Assembly: GCA_025667525.1 (NCBI GenBank) | Contig: CM046879.1 | Span: forward strand, 390,933,039-390,997,038 | From: Glebionis coronaria | Taxonomy: Eukaryota > Streptophyta > Magnoliopsida > Asterales > Asteraceae | DNA length: 64,000 bases | Direction of reading: 5' to 3' | Shown: positions 37,986 to 47,722 of the stretch, one piece after another | How the letters are laid out: each line of letters starts with the position of its first letter | How positions within the stretch are numbered: the stretch's first letter is position 1 | Position numbers and translations under genes: made by a program | The notes under the pieces: generated by a model | Databases searched by the model: none | What the model saw: the letters and a program-made list of their open reading frames with translations, nothing else | Told to the model about the DNA's origin: nothing

Positions 37986-37994
37986 CCTTTTATA
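37986..37994 (-). promoter_or_regulatory. Possible TATA box of the element 2 LTR
   Basis: TATAAAAGG on the minus strand, in element sense about 1.06 kb into the LTR, where transcription of the element could begin. The same site is at 25626-25634 in the 3' LTR. Confidence 0.5.
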
Positions 37995-39055
37995 CTACTC
38001 AAATGAACAATCTAGAATGCTAAAAAATTAAAACCCTAATCTAGAAATTCTCCAAAATGCCCTTAGACGTGTTTGAGTGGTGAGCTGTCCAAATTTGATC
38101 TCCATCGTTCCTTTTTGCTTTGGGAGGAAGGAATAGATCATAGCTGTTGATTGGGGACACGTAATCGTGCTTGGAGCCCAAGGTAAATGCTGATTGGTGG
38201 AGAGGAGAATTGGGGGTAGGGTCCACAGTGGTGGGATTGGGGTTTTTAGGTGTGGGATGGGTTCCTGCGTGTGTGAATCACACGTGGGCAAAGTTAATTG
38301 GTTTTTACCCAAGTATTAAGTGAGGTGAAAACTGGAGGTGAAAAGGGTGCACAGTAAGTTCTTTGATCCGTTTTTAGGGGAAACAAAAGTGTTTGGCGCA
38401 CTTTGTGAGTTTAAATGTTTCAATGTGACAACTTAAGCCCTTATCTTTTGGAAATTTTGGCAAATGAAGTTCTCAGCCCTAAAAACGTGACTCCTTTGTT
38501 AATATCTTTCACCAATTGTCACATTTGGCACAAAACTTTGGCAAAAGTGTTGCAAGGATCATTTTTTGCCATTTTGAGATTATTCAAGGGCTGATCTTGG
38601 ACAATGTTGATCTTCAAAGGTCTTCAATGTGTCTTTCACTTCATGAGGGACCATAATTGGCAATTTTGATTTGTTGAGGGGCTAATCTTGCCATTTCTTC
38701 AAAGTTGAAGGACCTTTTTGCAATTTTGACAAACTTAAGGGACCAAACTTGTAATTATTAACATACAAGGGTTTTAAGTGTCATTTCTTCATTCTTGGAG
38801 GATCAATCTTGTTTTGTCTTTAAGTCTTCAAGGGTATTTGTTGAAAATTCCATGATTAGGGCCCGGTTCTTTGTACGGCTTCGTTTCTCGTGTCCGTTTT
38901 TCCTTGATTCTTGTGATCTTTTGTCTTTTTCATGATATCCATACCTAAAATACACAAGTAAACAAACACAAGCATATATATGGTATTTTATGACATTTTT
39001 ATGCATTTAAAGCCCGAAAAGAACGATGAGATCATGTATAAATGCCATCTCATCA

Positions 39056-39060
39056 CAAAG
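39056..39060. repeat. Target site duplication of element 2, right copy (caaag)
   Basis: Matches 10646-10650. Backbone sequence resumes at 39061. Confidence 0.92.
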
Positions 39061-39157
39061 CATAAGTTATTCTAATGGTGATAATTTTCCAAGATTGCTT
39101 AAAAATAAAAGACTCTAAAACAACTAAAGTGATAAAGACTCTAAGAGTAGTTAGTCC

Positions 39158-39712
39158 TTAGTTGGAAAAATAAGACGGCGATGCATCATTCGAAGTATTG
39201 TCCACCGGGACGAAAACTTGGATAGGAGGTCGAGTGAGGAGGAATTCAAGGAAATTTAACTTCTCATATACATGAGCAAGTTCAATTTGTTGAAATCGAC
39301 AACAAGCACACGAGGATCCATGATGCAACACAAAATCGTTTGATGGGGGTAGGGCATCAAACTTAGGGTTTGGTGGTGGAGGGGTAATGGGGTAGGAAAT
39401 GTTTTCATAATGCCTTGTGAGGTTTGGGAAGGTTGAAAGATCATTGAGTTGAGGGGTATTGAAGGATTGTGGTGGTGGGGGAACATTTTCTTTAGCTCCG
39501 GTGATGGGGTTAATGGTATAAGTCTCATTCCAATACTTGATTGGAGAGAAGGTAGGGTTTTTGGGTGGTTTGGAAGAAGATGGTTCATTCTTCTTGATCC
39601 AAATAGGTCGAACCGATATTTTCGGTTTCTTTGAAAGCTTGGATGAGGAAGCTTTGGGTGAGTGGGGTTGTGACAAAGAAATGTCAAGGTTAGGAATGGA
39701 GGAGTTAGGCAT
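39158..39712 (-). CDS. Backbone ORF3: small proline-rich protein with a C-terminal HGxxCxCC segment (unknown)
   Basis: Start chosen at ATG 39712 (MPNSSIPNLDIS), giving 184 aa; the frame is open further upstream through a 54-bp repeat but without an ATG. The N-terminal part is Ser/Lys/Pro-rich (SSKLSKKPKI) and the middle has Pro runs (VPPPPQ, TPPPPNPK). The C-terminal part has LHHGSSCACC, a short helix, and LEFLLTRPP. The HG-x2-C-x-CC and EFLL pattern recurs in ORF2 (40524), so the two are diverged paralogues. No membrane segment, enzyme motif or known domain recognised. It lies downstream of hairpin site 1 in minus-strand order and could be an element-borne accessory protein or a captured gene fragment. 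Confidence 0.55.
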   Translation of the reverse strand: MPNSSIPNLDISLSQPHSPKASSSKLSKKPKISVRPIWIKKNEPSSSKPPKNPTFSPIKYWNETYTINPITGAKENVPPPPQSFNTPQLNDLSTFPNLTRHYENISYPITPPPPNPKFDALPPSNDFVLHHGSSCACCRFQQIELAHVYEKLNFLEFLLTRPPIQVFVPVDNTSNDASPSYFSN

Positions 39713-39713
39713 T

Positions 39714-39860
39714 GTGAGAGTGTGAGAATGAAATCTCAAGGTTGTGTGAGAATGAATTCTCAAGGTTGGGAAGGTGTGAGAATGAAATCTCAAGGTTGTG
39801 TGAGAATGAATTCTCAAGGTTGGGAAGGTGTGAGAATGAAATCTCAAGGTTGGGGTATAA
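39714..39860. repeat. 54-bp tandem repeat upstream of ORF3
   Basis: The segment beginning tgtgagaatgaaatctcaag recurs at 39721, 39775 and 39829, a 54-bp period made of two similar half-units. Read on the minus strand it would encode RFHSHT/RIHSHT repeats in frame with ORF3, but no ATG precedes it, so it is more likely 5' UTR. Confidence 0.85.
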
Positions 39861-40000
39861 GTAAAATGTAATCAAGGTAAGAATATGAATACAAAATGTG
39901 AAGTGTCAAGGAATGTTTAGTCAATTTGAGTAAACAAGGAATCTTGACAGGGTATAGGGTTTAAATAATTTTGACCAAAAACGTGTCAAAAGTCATTTAC

Positions 40001-40080
40001 TGTCCGCGGTACCTTATAGGGAACAGCGGTTCCTTACCACTTAAGGAACCGCGGGACTTTAAGGATCCGCGTCCAGTGGA
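40001..40080. repeat. Hairpin site 1 (F-F-R-R motif array)
   Basis: The motif GCGGTWCCTTAT occurs forward at 40006 and 40026 and reversed at 40040-40052 and 40058-40070 (TTAAGGAACCGC, TTAAGGATCCGC). The same-strand copies are 18-20 bp apart. The whole can fold into a long imperfect hairpin. GC-rich in an A/T-rich setting, between ORF2 and ORF3. Confidence 0.85.
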
Positions 40081-40523
40081 CTTGAAACAAATTTTTTCCA
40101 GGGTTTTAAGAAAAACTAAGACTTTTTCAAAAAATTGCAAATCTTGGAATTTTACCTCTATTAGCAATAAATTATGCTAGGGTTGCATAAAAGCAACACA
40201 TTCACAAAGAATGTCTTGACAAAGGGTGACAAAATATTTAGATATCATTTTGAACCAATTTATAGTCAAGTTTTTAGAGGTTGTGATAGATTTAGGTTCA
40301 ATTTTAATTTCAAATTAAAGTTGATTAATGTGCACATAAGAATAGGAACACATAAGGCTAAATCCATTAACTAACTTCATGAAAAACTCATGAAGGAAGA
40401 AAGTACAATGACAAATAAAATTCAAGAAGAACTAACTAATACAAAGTTAGCTTAATAGTAGATCTAGATGAGTAGTCTTCTTTGGCTTGGTTTTGTTAAA
40501 AACTTATTAAGAAAACTCATCAT

Positions 40524-41206
40524 TCATCTCCTAGGAGGAGGCATGGAGAACAAGGCAAGCAAGAACTCTTGCAACCTCCTATGTAGTCCAAACATTTCCA
40601 TCCTAAGGTTATGGATGATGTAGTGGTTGTAAATACAACATGGACAATTAGGACCATGTGTTTCTTGAAACCCATAGTATGGATCACCCAAAAGGAGGGA
40701 AAGTGGAACACCGAAAATTGGAATGTTTGAGTTGGGTGGAGGTGGAGGAGGCATGTTCTCCAAGGGTGATGTGGGTGAGAGTGGAGGCATGTTCCCTAAA
40801 GGGGAAATGGGTGAGTGTGGAGGTATGTTCTCCAAGGTTGGTGAAATGGGTGACTTAGGAGGGGTAAATGGTGAAGTCACCAAGGTGTCATAAAAGTCAT
40901 TCACAAAAGGAATGCTTTGGATTGGTTGGGGTTGTGTGGTCACTTCCAAGGGTGCACTTGGAGTGAAGGGTGAAGAGAGCTCATTCATTCTTGAGTTGAA
41001 TGAAGATGAGGTAGAACCAATGGAGTGGTTAGTACCATGGGTGGATGTTGTCTTGCATGGTGCAAGGGGTGGTGAAGGTGATGAGGAAATGAGGATTGGA
41101 ACCATCTCATTTTTGGGTGTGTGAAAGGGTGATGAGTTAGGCTTGGGTATCTTAATCCTAATCTTAAGTGTTTTCCTTGGGGTGTTTGAGGTTTTTTAGA
41201 AACCAT
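40524..41206 (-). pseudogene. Backbone ORF2: proline-rich paralogue of ORF3, probable start-region frameshift
   Basis: The long frame starts at ATG 41105 and gives 193 aa. It is Ser/Thr/Pro-rich with repeats of the type SPLENMPPxSPxSP, then a conserved tail with ETHGPNCPCC, a helical stretch (NLRMEMFGLHRRLQEFLLALF) and MPPPRR. An ATG in strong context (ACCATGG) lies at 41206 in another frame; from about 41190 the 193-aa frame reads upstream as a basic stretch (RKTLKIRIKIPKP), suggesting that one base changed near the poly-A at 41191-41197. If so the ancestral protein was about 225 aa. The tail matches ORF3. Function unknown. Confidence 0.5.
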
Positions 41207-41320
41207 GGTTGACAAGGATGGTTTAAGGGTTAGGGAAGGATGTTTTGATGTGTGAAGAACATGACTAACAAGGTGGGTTTTAATGGGTGAGGGGATGATC
41301 CAAACTATTAATGGGTTAAA

Positions 41321-41325
41321 ATCAT
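41321..41325. repeat. Target site duplication of element 4, left copy (atcat)
   Basis: atcat precedes the LTR at 41326 and recurs at 57458-57462. Confidence 0.9.
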
Positions 41326-42198
41326 TGATATGAGCTAAAACTCATATCAATTTATCAACAAATAACCCTAAAACAGGAAGCAAAATACCAATTTATCTTG
41401 TAAAAACAGTATTATGTGGTATGTTTGTGTTTGTGTATACTTGTGCAGGTAAAAGGATGCATTTTCAAGCAAACAAGGAATAGTCAAGCTTAATTCGATG
41501 AAAAAGACAAAGAAGGATCAAAAGTGACAAGACTTTGAAGTACAAGGACCTATCTTGACAATCTGCCAAAGTTGAAGGACCAAAGTGTAAATATTGTAAA
41601 AGTCAAGATCATAGTCAAATTTGGTCAAATCTCAAGTCAACTCAGTCAAAGGACCAATTTTGTTCAAGAATGAAAGTTGAAGGACCAAATATGCCAAAGA
41701 AATGAAGCTGCTAGCCTTTAAATGCAATCTGCCAAAGTCAAGGGGTGATTTCTGCCTATTTTGGAAAGTTATACTAGTTCAATCCATGTGACAAGTTTTG
41801 GACCAATGAGAAGCCAAAGATACAAGCACACGGATTGCCACATAACAGCATTTAATATCCACTAGGCGCCGTCTTCATTTATTAACGAATCACAACATTG
41901 TGATCCGTGTGCTTCCATTTCAACCATTCAAAGCTTGACACGTGGCATCTTCAAATAACCAAAATTTGCCAAGAACGATTTGAAGCTAGAGTGGATTTCA
42001 TGGAAAGTTATAAACATCAAAGTTGCTTATTTTTTAGAGACGAATCCATTGGTCATGGTCAATTAACATCAAATCAACTCAATCAAGAAACCCCAATTCA
42101 TGTTCATACCTGCAAAATGAGGAGCAGAATTTCGACACGTGGAGACCTGGGATTGGTCCCAACACGTCACCAACCCCAACAAATCTCCTTCTCAAGTC

Positions 42199-42207
42199 TA
42201 TAAATAG
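42199..42207 (+). promoter_or_regulatory. TATA box of element 4 5' LTR
   Basis: TATAAATAG, in sense, 183 bp before an AATAAA signal (42382-42387). This fits a core promoter followed by a short R region. Conserved at 55269-55277 in the 3' LTR. Confidence 0.75.
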
Positions 42208-42381
42208 CCTGCTAGGTTTTCATTTCTAGTGAGTAGTTATAAGTGTGAAAAACACACACTTTTACTTTTCCTCTCATCATTTTCCCTTTTTAGCTAAACT
42301 ACTCAAGAGTTTGACACACTCTTGAGTTAGTTAGTTAGTTAGTTAGTTACCTTCTCAACAGCTTTGTAACAAATTTCTATC

Positions 42382-42387
42382 AATAAA
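42382..42387 (+). terminator. Polyadenylation signal in element 4 5' LTR
   Basis: AATAAA downstream of the TATA box; the copy at 55448-55453 in the 3' LTR would be the one used for the element RNA. Confidence 0.55.
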
Positions 42388-44390
42388 ATTCAAATTCTAC
42401 TTTTCCCGCCAATACTTCTCATCATCCTTACTGTTCATTCCTTGCATCTTGGATACTTTATGTTGCTGATTTGAGTTTGTTATGATTATTCATTGATCAT
42501 AACTGATTTCGAAGGAAGATAGTAGCTGTTTGATTGGTTTCAGTTCAAGTCTTAGCATTTGTGATGAATTCAGACCATGTTGATGATTCTTGTTGATGTG
42601 TAGCTGAATTATTGATTGTAGATGAGTGAATCTAGTGCTAAGGTGGTGGTTAGCACTAGAATAGAGAGTACAGCACTCCTCTACAGCTCAAAGGTTCCTT
42701 CACAAGGTGCTTAAATTTCTGATTTTTGGTTCCACTCAAATTGTCAATTGCATGCTAATTTCCTAGCTTAAATCTTTGTGAATGCATGATAAAACCTGTT
42801 AAGCTTAGTTTTGATCTGATTCTGGTTAGTTTGTAGCTTAAGAGTTGCTTTTCTACTTATTGATTTGTTATAATATCTTAGCTTCTTGCTTAATTCGGTC
42901 ATTTTTAGCTTTGCTGCCTTATTTGAGTTCTAGTTGTTTTCAATACTTGCACTTAGCTCTCTTACATCTTATTTTGGTTATTGAGTTTAGTTTGCTATAG
43001 GTCTTCATTCAGTTCAAGCTTAAACTCAATAAGTCTTTACAAAATTTCCTTAAGGTTCAGTTAATGAGTGTTTGGCTTTAACTGGTATTTGATTTTCAAG
43101 TGTTGGTTTTTGGCAAGTAAATGTTCATTTCCAGTCATAAGGTGATAACAAAGTAGTTTTGAACCATTTTCAAGTCAAGAATAGGGTCAAAAGGCAATTG
43201 GCAACATAAAGGTTTGGGTCATATTTCAGTCAGTTTGCTTATAAAAAGTTGTCAAATTCATTTGGCTGGCATTTACTGGATTCTTGATGAAAGTTAACCA
43301 AATAAGCTCTCATTTCTAGTTCAATATATGAAGTTTCATATTCTATTAGCATTTGATACAGTATTCATTAAGCAAAGAGAAATAAGCAAAAATCTGAACA
43401 CATAAGCAAAGTGAAGTTTCTGTAAATGAAAACTGATTTTTCAAATCTCTTAATCCACTTCACAAACCTGGCAATTTTATTTCACAATTTAACTTAGTAG
43501 GTGTTGTTGGTTGATTTTTAAGAACTTCAGCTTTTTGGAAAAAATCTTGGTCAACGCTTGGTCAACATAAGCCAAATTCAGCTTAATTCAATTTCCAGGC
43601 TTATTTCTTGATGAATTTTGATAAGACTTGATTTCCCGTTCATGTTTTGAGCTCTTTAATCAGTTTCAGTACAAAAAGCTAATTGTGCATGTCTAGATTC
43701 TTGTAGGGCTTATTAAGTGCTTATTGGGAAGTGCTTATTTGCTTATTAGACACTTTCAGCCAAATTCTTCTTACAGACCTAGCTTAATTTCAATTCTAAG
43801 CATTTTGCAATTTGTTTGATTGATTTTGGTTGAGTAATAAGCTCAAACGAGCTTATTTGTTCCTTAAACCCGTTTTTGCTTAAAATATTTTCAATATTGC
43901 ACTTTAGTCCCTGGTGAATTAAAATGTTTTCAAACCTGGCTAAACTCACACCTTTTTAGGGTTTGCACTAAACAAGTCCTTTAAGTTTGATTTTTGTTAA
44001 AATTCAGTTAGTAGTTTTGGAATTTGTTACAATTTGGTTAGTTTGTTACATAGTTTACATATTTGATCCTTTTGGTTAACTGTTTTGACAATTTCAGTCC
44101 TTATACTTGTTAGATTTACATTTTAAGCATTTACTTTTCATAGAATTTACATTTTCATTCCTTTTAGTTGTAAAATTTACATTTTGAATTTTACTTGAAT
44201 AAAAACGTGGTATTTGCACGATGTTTTACATATAAGTAGATAATATTTTTCAGTTTTGTAAGGCTTGTTTGAATTAGCAAATAGAATATCCAAAAAATAT
44301 TAACAACCAAAAACAGTTAAAAACCCGATATTGTTAGGACTTTCAATTAGCAAGAACTGAGAAAAACGAACTGCATTATACACAATTTCA

Positions 44391-45167
44391 AATGGCGCCG
44401 CTGCTGGTTCTTTGACTTTACGAGAGACTATCGATTGACGGTTTTCATTGGCTTTTGGGATCCGTTCACCTTGTGAACGTTATTTTTGTGTATCATAAAT
44501 CAAAAACAAATAAAAAATCAAAAATATTAAAATATATAAAAAACTAAAAAATTAACAAAACAATTCTTTTCCTAAAGAATTGACCAAACAAATTAAAAAA
44601 ATCCAAAAAGCAATCTTTTTCCTAAGAGATTGCACCCAAAAATATATATTATTGGATTCTCTCGGTTTTTATGTACATATAGTATTTTCTCTTAAAAACT
44701 CATAAATACAAAAATATTTTCCATATATTATTATAAGTAAATACGTATACGTATAAGAACAACCAATCTACATATTCTCCATAAGTATTGCCAAGGAAAT
44801 ACACCGTGTTGAGGGGCGTTCCGGTCCTTGACACGTGTATCGATCAAACAAAATAAAGCAAGAATAGATAAATACTCTCAATAAGCAACAATTCGAAGAA
44901 TACGAACATTTAAGTGAATAGAAAGGCGATGTGCTATAAAATGCCATCTAAGGGTCAATAGGTACTTAAGTGCTTCGCGCCACCTAACCCCCCGTTCACT
45001 TGTGAGTATTCTAAGAAGGAAGGCTTCATTGGGGGTCTTGCACCCAAGTAGTACATACATATATTATTATTTTCTTGTGGATATTTAATATTGAAACTCG
45101 AAGAGGATAATCCTTTTCTCTTCAAAGTCACACGAGAGCTTCTCTCTCATTCCTCGTATTGAGTTGC
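44391..45167 (+). other. PBS and 5' leader of element 4
   Basis: TGGCGCCGCTGCTGGTTC at 44393-44410 is the Asp-type PBS; its first 12 bases match that of element 2 and the end is diverged. About 750 bp of A/T-rich leader follow, with no sense ORF. Confidence 0.85.
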
Positions 45168-45476
45168 ATGCTCACTCGCGGGCGTGCACAAATACCGATT
45201 GGTGTACAACCTCTTCCTCCGAAAAGGAAGAAAAAGAGAAAGAGTAAGACCACCATTGTCCATCAAGCCGGTCACGAGAATCGTGCTTTGACTCCTCCAC
45301 CACAAGAAGCCATGGCTGTTGATAATCGTTCTTTGATGGAACGTATGCAAACTAATGTTCATGGATATGCTAGTGCTATTAGGATTCCCGACATTCCCGC
45401 AAATACATTTCAGCTCAAAACGTCTATGATTACTATGGTTTCACAATCACCTTTCTATGGTAACAAGAACGATGAT
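45168..45476 (+). pseudogene. Element 4 gag, N-terminal part (interrupted by solo LTR)
   Basis: Starts at ATG 45168 (MLTRGRAQIPIG). Basic N terminus (KRKKKRKSK), then the Athila gag beginning (NRSLMERMQTNV, ANTFQLKTSMITMV, FYGNKNDD). The sequence breaks at the TSD atgat where the solo LTR begins and continues in frame at 49270 (PHAHLKRFL). Homologous to residues 1-95 of the element 2 gag. Confidence 0.88.
45472..45476. repeat. Target site duplication of the solo LTR, left copy (atgat)
   Basis: atgat recurs at 49265-49269. Removing the LTR and one copy restores continuity of the gag frame. Confidence 0.9.
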
Positions 45477-46683
45477 TGATAATTGTAAAATCACACTTGT
45501 TTAGGAAAACAAGGCAATAATATAGGGTAAGCACGACGATTTAGGAAAACCGTGTGTAAATGACCCTAAAGGTGAGTTCGTTCTCGAGGAGGCACGTGTG
45601 TTGTGTAATGAATGATTGAATTATATTTTTGATTATTAATGAGAAGAAAAGAAGAGAAAATGACGAAGACGAAAAAAAATAGAAAAATAAGACAAAAACA
45701 CTACTAGAAAGTTACGACGTAGAACGTGAAAAAGTGCAAAATTAAAAATTTTAATCCAAAAATTCCTAAAAATTACTAAAAATCCCAAATAATATTCTAA
45801 GAGTTTACAAAAAATCCAAACTTGCCAAAACCTTTTAATTAATTTAATAATGACTTTTTAATGCTAATTAAAGCCCTAAAAATCACTTTTAAATATTAAA
45901 AAGCCCTAAACAAGGTTTTCAAGTTTGTAAACCTTAAAAATGACCTAATTAAACTAAAAACTATTTTTAAAAATTTAAAAACCAAATTAAACTATTTTTA
46001 AACACCTAAAAACTATTAAAATCTATTAAATCTTAAATTAATTCTAAAAATTAATTGAAAAGCCTAAAAATTATTCTACAAATGGGAAAAGTCCTAATTA
46101 ATGATAAAGAACCTAGGAAAAATGAAAAAGAAATAAAAATAAAACTTTGACTTTTTATGATTAAAATAATATTAAAATATTCAAAAAAATAAAAAGTTCT
46201 CAAATAAATTCTAAAAAATTCTCCAAAATCCTAAATAATCTAACTAAGAAGAAAATGTAAATTAAAGTTCCTAAAACCTTTTAGTTAATTTTATATTAAT
46301 TTTCAAAATTTAATAAAAAACCTAAAATCAAATAAAATTAAAAATTAAAGTTTTTGAAAACTTTTTTATATGTAAACCTCCAAAATACAAATTAAAACCT
46401 AAAAACTATTTTTTTGTATTTTTTAACTACTGTTCACTATTTTTTAATGACTTAATAAAAAACGGCTAATAAATAAATTCTAGAAAATAATTTAATAAAG
46501 GGAAAAATTTAAAACCAATCTAGAAAAATCCCTAAGTCTAATGAGGTCCTAGGAAAAATCAAATAAGCCAAAAACAACAAGCCAATAAGCCAGGAATGGC
46601 TTATTAAGCCACGGCTTATTTAAAACAAGTCAAAGAAAGAAAGGGTTTAAATATCCTTTGAAAACAAACCCTAACGTAAAAAA

Positions 46684-46753
46684 CTATCTAGATCAATGGT
46701 AGAGCCCTTACTCCTCCAGCGAGAGGTCAGGGGTTCGAGTCCGTTGCGGGTAT
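46684..46753 (+). ncRNA. tRNA-like Pol III unit in the solo LTR
   Basis: B box GGTTCGAGTCC at 46732-46742, D-arm-like ATGGTAGAGC at 46696-46705, CGAGAGGTC in the middle, and a TTTTT run at 46755-46759. Preceded by the same CCCTAACGTAAAAA as in element 2. Between the two families the unit is better kept than the surrounding A/T-rich DNA. Confidence 0.6.
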
Positions 46754-47706
46754 GTTTTTGCAAAACTTTTATATTTTTTTTTTCTTTTACCACTTGATTC
46801 CAGTAACTTAAATGAACACAAAAACTCAAAAACAAACTAAATTAAACAAGGATTAAAGTAAATGAAAGGCAAAACATGGCCAAGTCTGGGTGAGTTTCTG
46901 ATGAACAAGTAATAACCAAGAGGACTTGGTTTACTTGTAAAATTTTGAGCCAAGAGGGCTTGGCTGTGATGATTGTTTTGGATCAAAGGGCACCCCTACA
47001 CTCTTTCTGAGTGTAGGGAGTCAATAAGAGCAGAAAACAAGCAAATCAAACACTCCAAGTAGCATACACAAGCATAGATCAAGCAATGGGGGTTGCTGAG
47101 GTCTTTCTAGGGGCCTGGTGACCTTTATGCTAACAGCAAGCACTCAAAATGAGTTTCAAAGGCTAATAATTTGCATACTCACTTACCACATATCATAAGA
47201 ACATCTTACAATCTCACAATGATATATCTCCTATCAGATTTCAAAAGATTGAAGCACAAATAAGGGAAAAACAAGCAGAAAGTATGATTATGCAGATTTT
47301 AGCTATCTATTTCACTTTTTACCATTCAAATATGCTACAAACCTGCACCAATCCAAGCACACAACTACTAGTCAACCTAAACAACCCTAATAAACAACTC
47401 TAACACATTTTACTTCTCAAAATCCTTCAAGATTATCAAATAAAAAGCATATCGAAACACCCCTTTAAATTTCTGAAAACGTTTTTAACACATCAACTCA
47501 CTCCAATAAGCCATCAAACTGATTAAATTACCTCTAAACATGCATAATATCCTATAATTACTCAAATCCAATAGCTTAAACAGACAATCATCACCTATCA
47601 TGCAAATTCACACAAAACACAAGTTTCTGAAAATTTAAAAGGGAAAAGTATTTTTACCTAAGAACCTTACATCCAAGGTCCTTTGTGGTTGCAATACCAC
47701 CTCCTT

Positions 47707-47722
47707 ACCAACTGGGGTTGGT
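47707..47722. other. ACCAAC-GTTGGT hairpin in the solo LTR
   Basis: ACCAAC-tggg-GTTGGT, followed by GCTGAAC as in element 2. The upstream 10-bp hairpin of element 2 is degraded here. Confidence 0.65.

Larger units (their letters stand above)
10651..39055 (-). mobile_element. Element 2: Athila-type Ty3/gypsy retrotransposon with element 3 nested in its 3' LTR
   Basis: Minus-strand element flanked by caaag. Its parts are a 5' LTR (39055-35273), an Asp-type PBS, gag (34519-32693), pol (32692-28856), a 2.2 kb non-coding tail, a PPT, and a 3' LTR (26695-25136 joined to 12871-10651). Athila assignment rests on the pol motifs ([23 protein letters not shown]-type zinc finger), the PBS and the LTR start TGATGAGATGG. 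The two LTRs show about 13 substitutions and two 1-bp indels in 3.78 kb by hand count, so insertion was recent. No env-like ORF is present between pol and the 3' LTR. Confidence 0.95.
35273..39055 (-). repeat. 5' LTR of element 2 (3783 bp, uninterrupted)
   Basis: In element sense starts TGATGAGATGG (39055) and ends ACTACAATCA (35273). This copy shows the empty target site of element 3 at 37491-37495. It contains a tRNA-like unit at 36508-36580, two adjacent hairpins at 37491-37546 and a TATA-like TATAAAAGG on the minus strand at 37986-37994. Confidence 0.96.
41326..44390 (+). repeat. 5' LTR of element 4 (3065 bp)
   Basis: Starts TGATATGAGC and ends ACAATTTCA. Its first bases form a perfect 9-bp hairpin, TGATATGAG with CTCATATCA, 6-base loop (41326-41349). 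TATAAATAG lies at 42199, AATAAA at 42382, and a (TTAG)n run of five units near 42327-42350; the 3' LTR has four units. Confidence 0.96.

Noticed and set aside
42327..42350. Telomere-like repeat
   Set aside because: The unit is TTAG, four bases, repeated five times. The plant telomere unit is TTTAGGG. It is a small microsatellite in the LTR.
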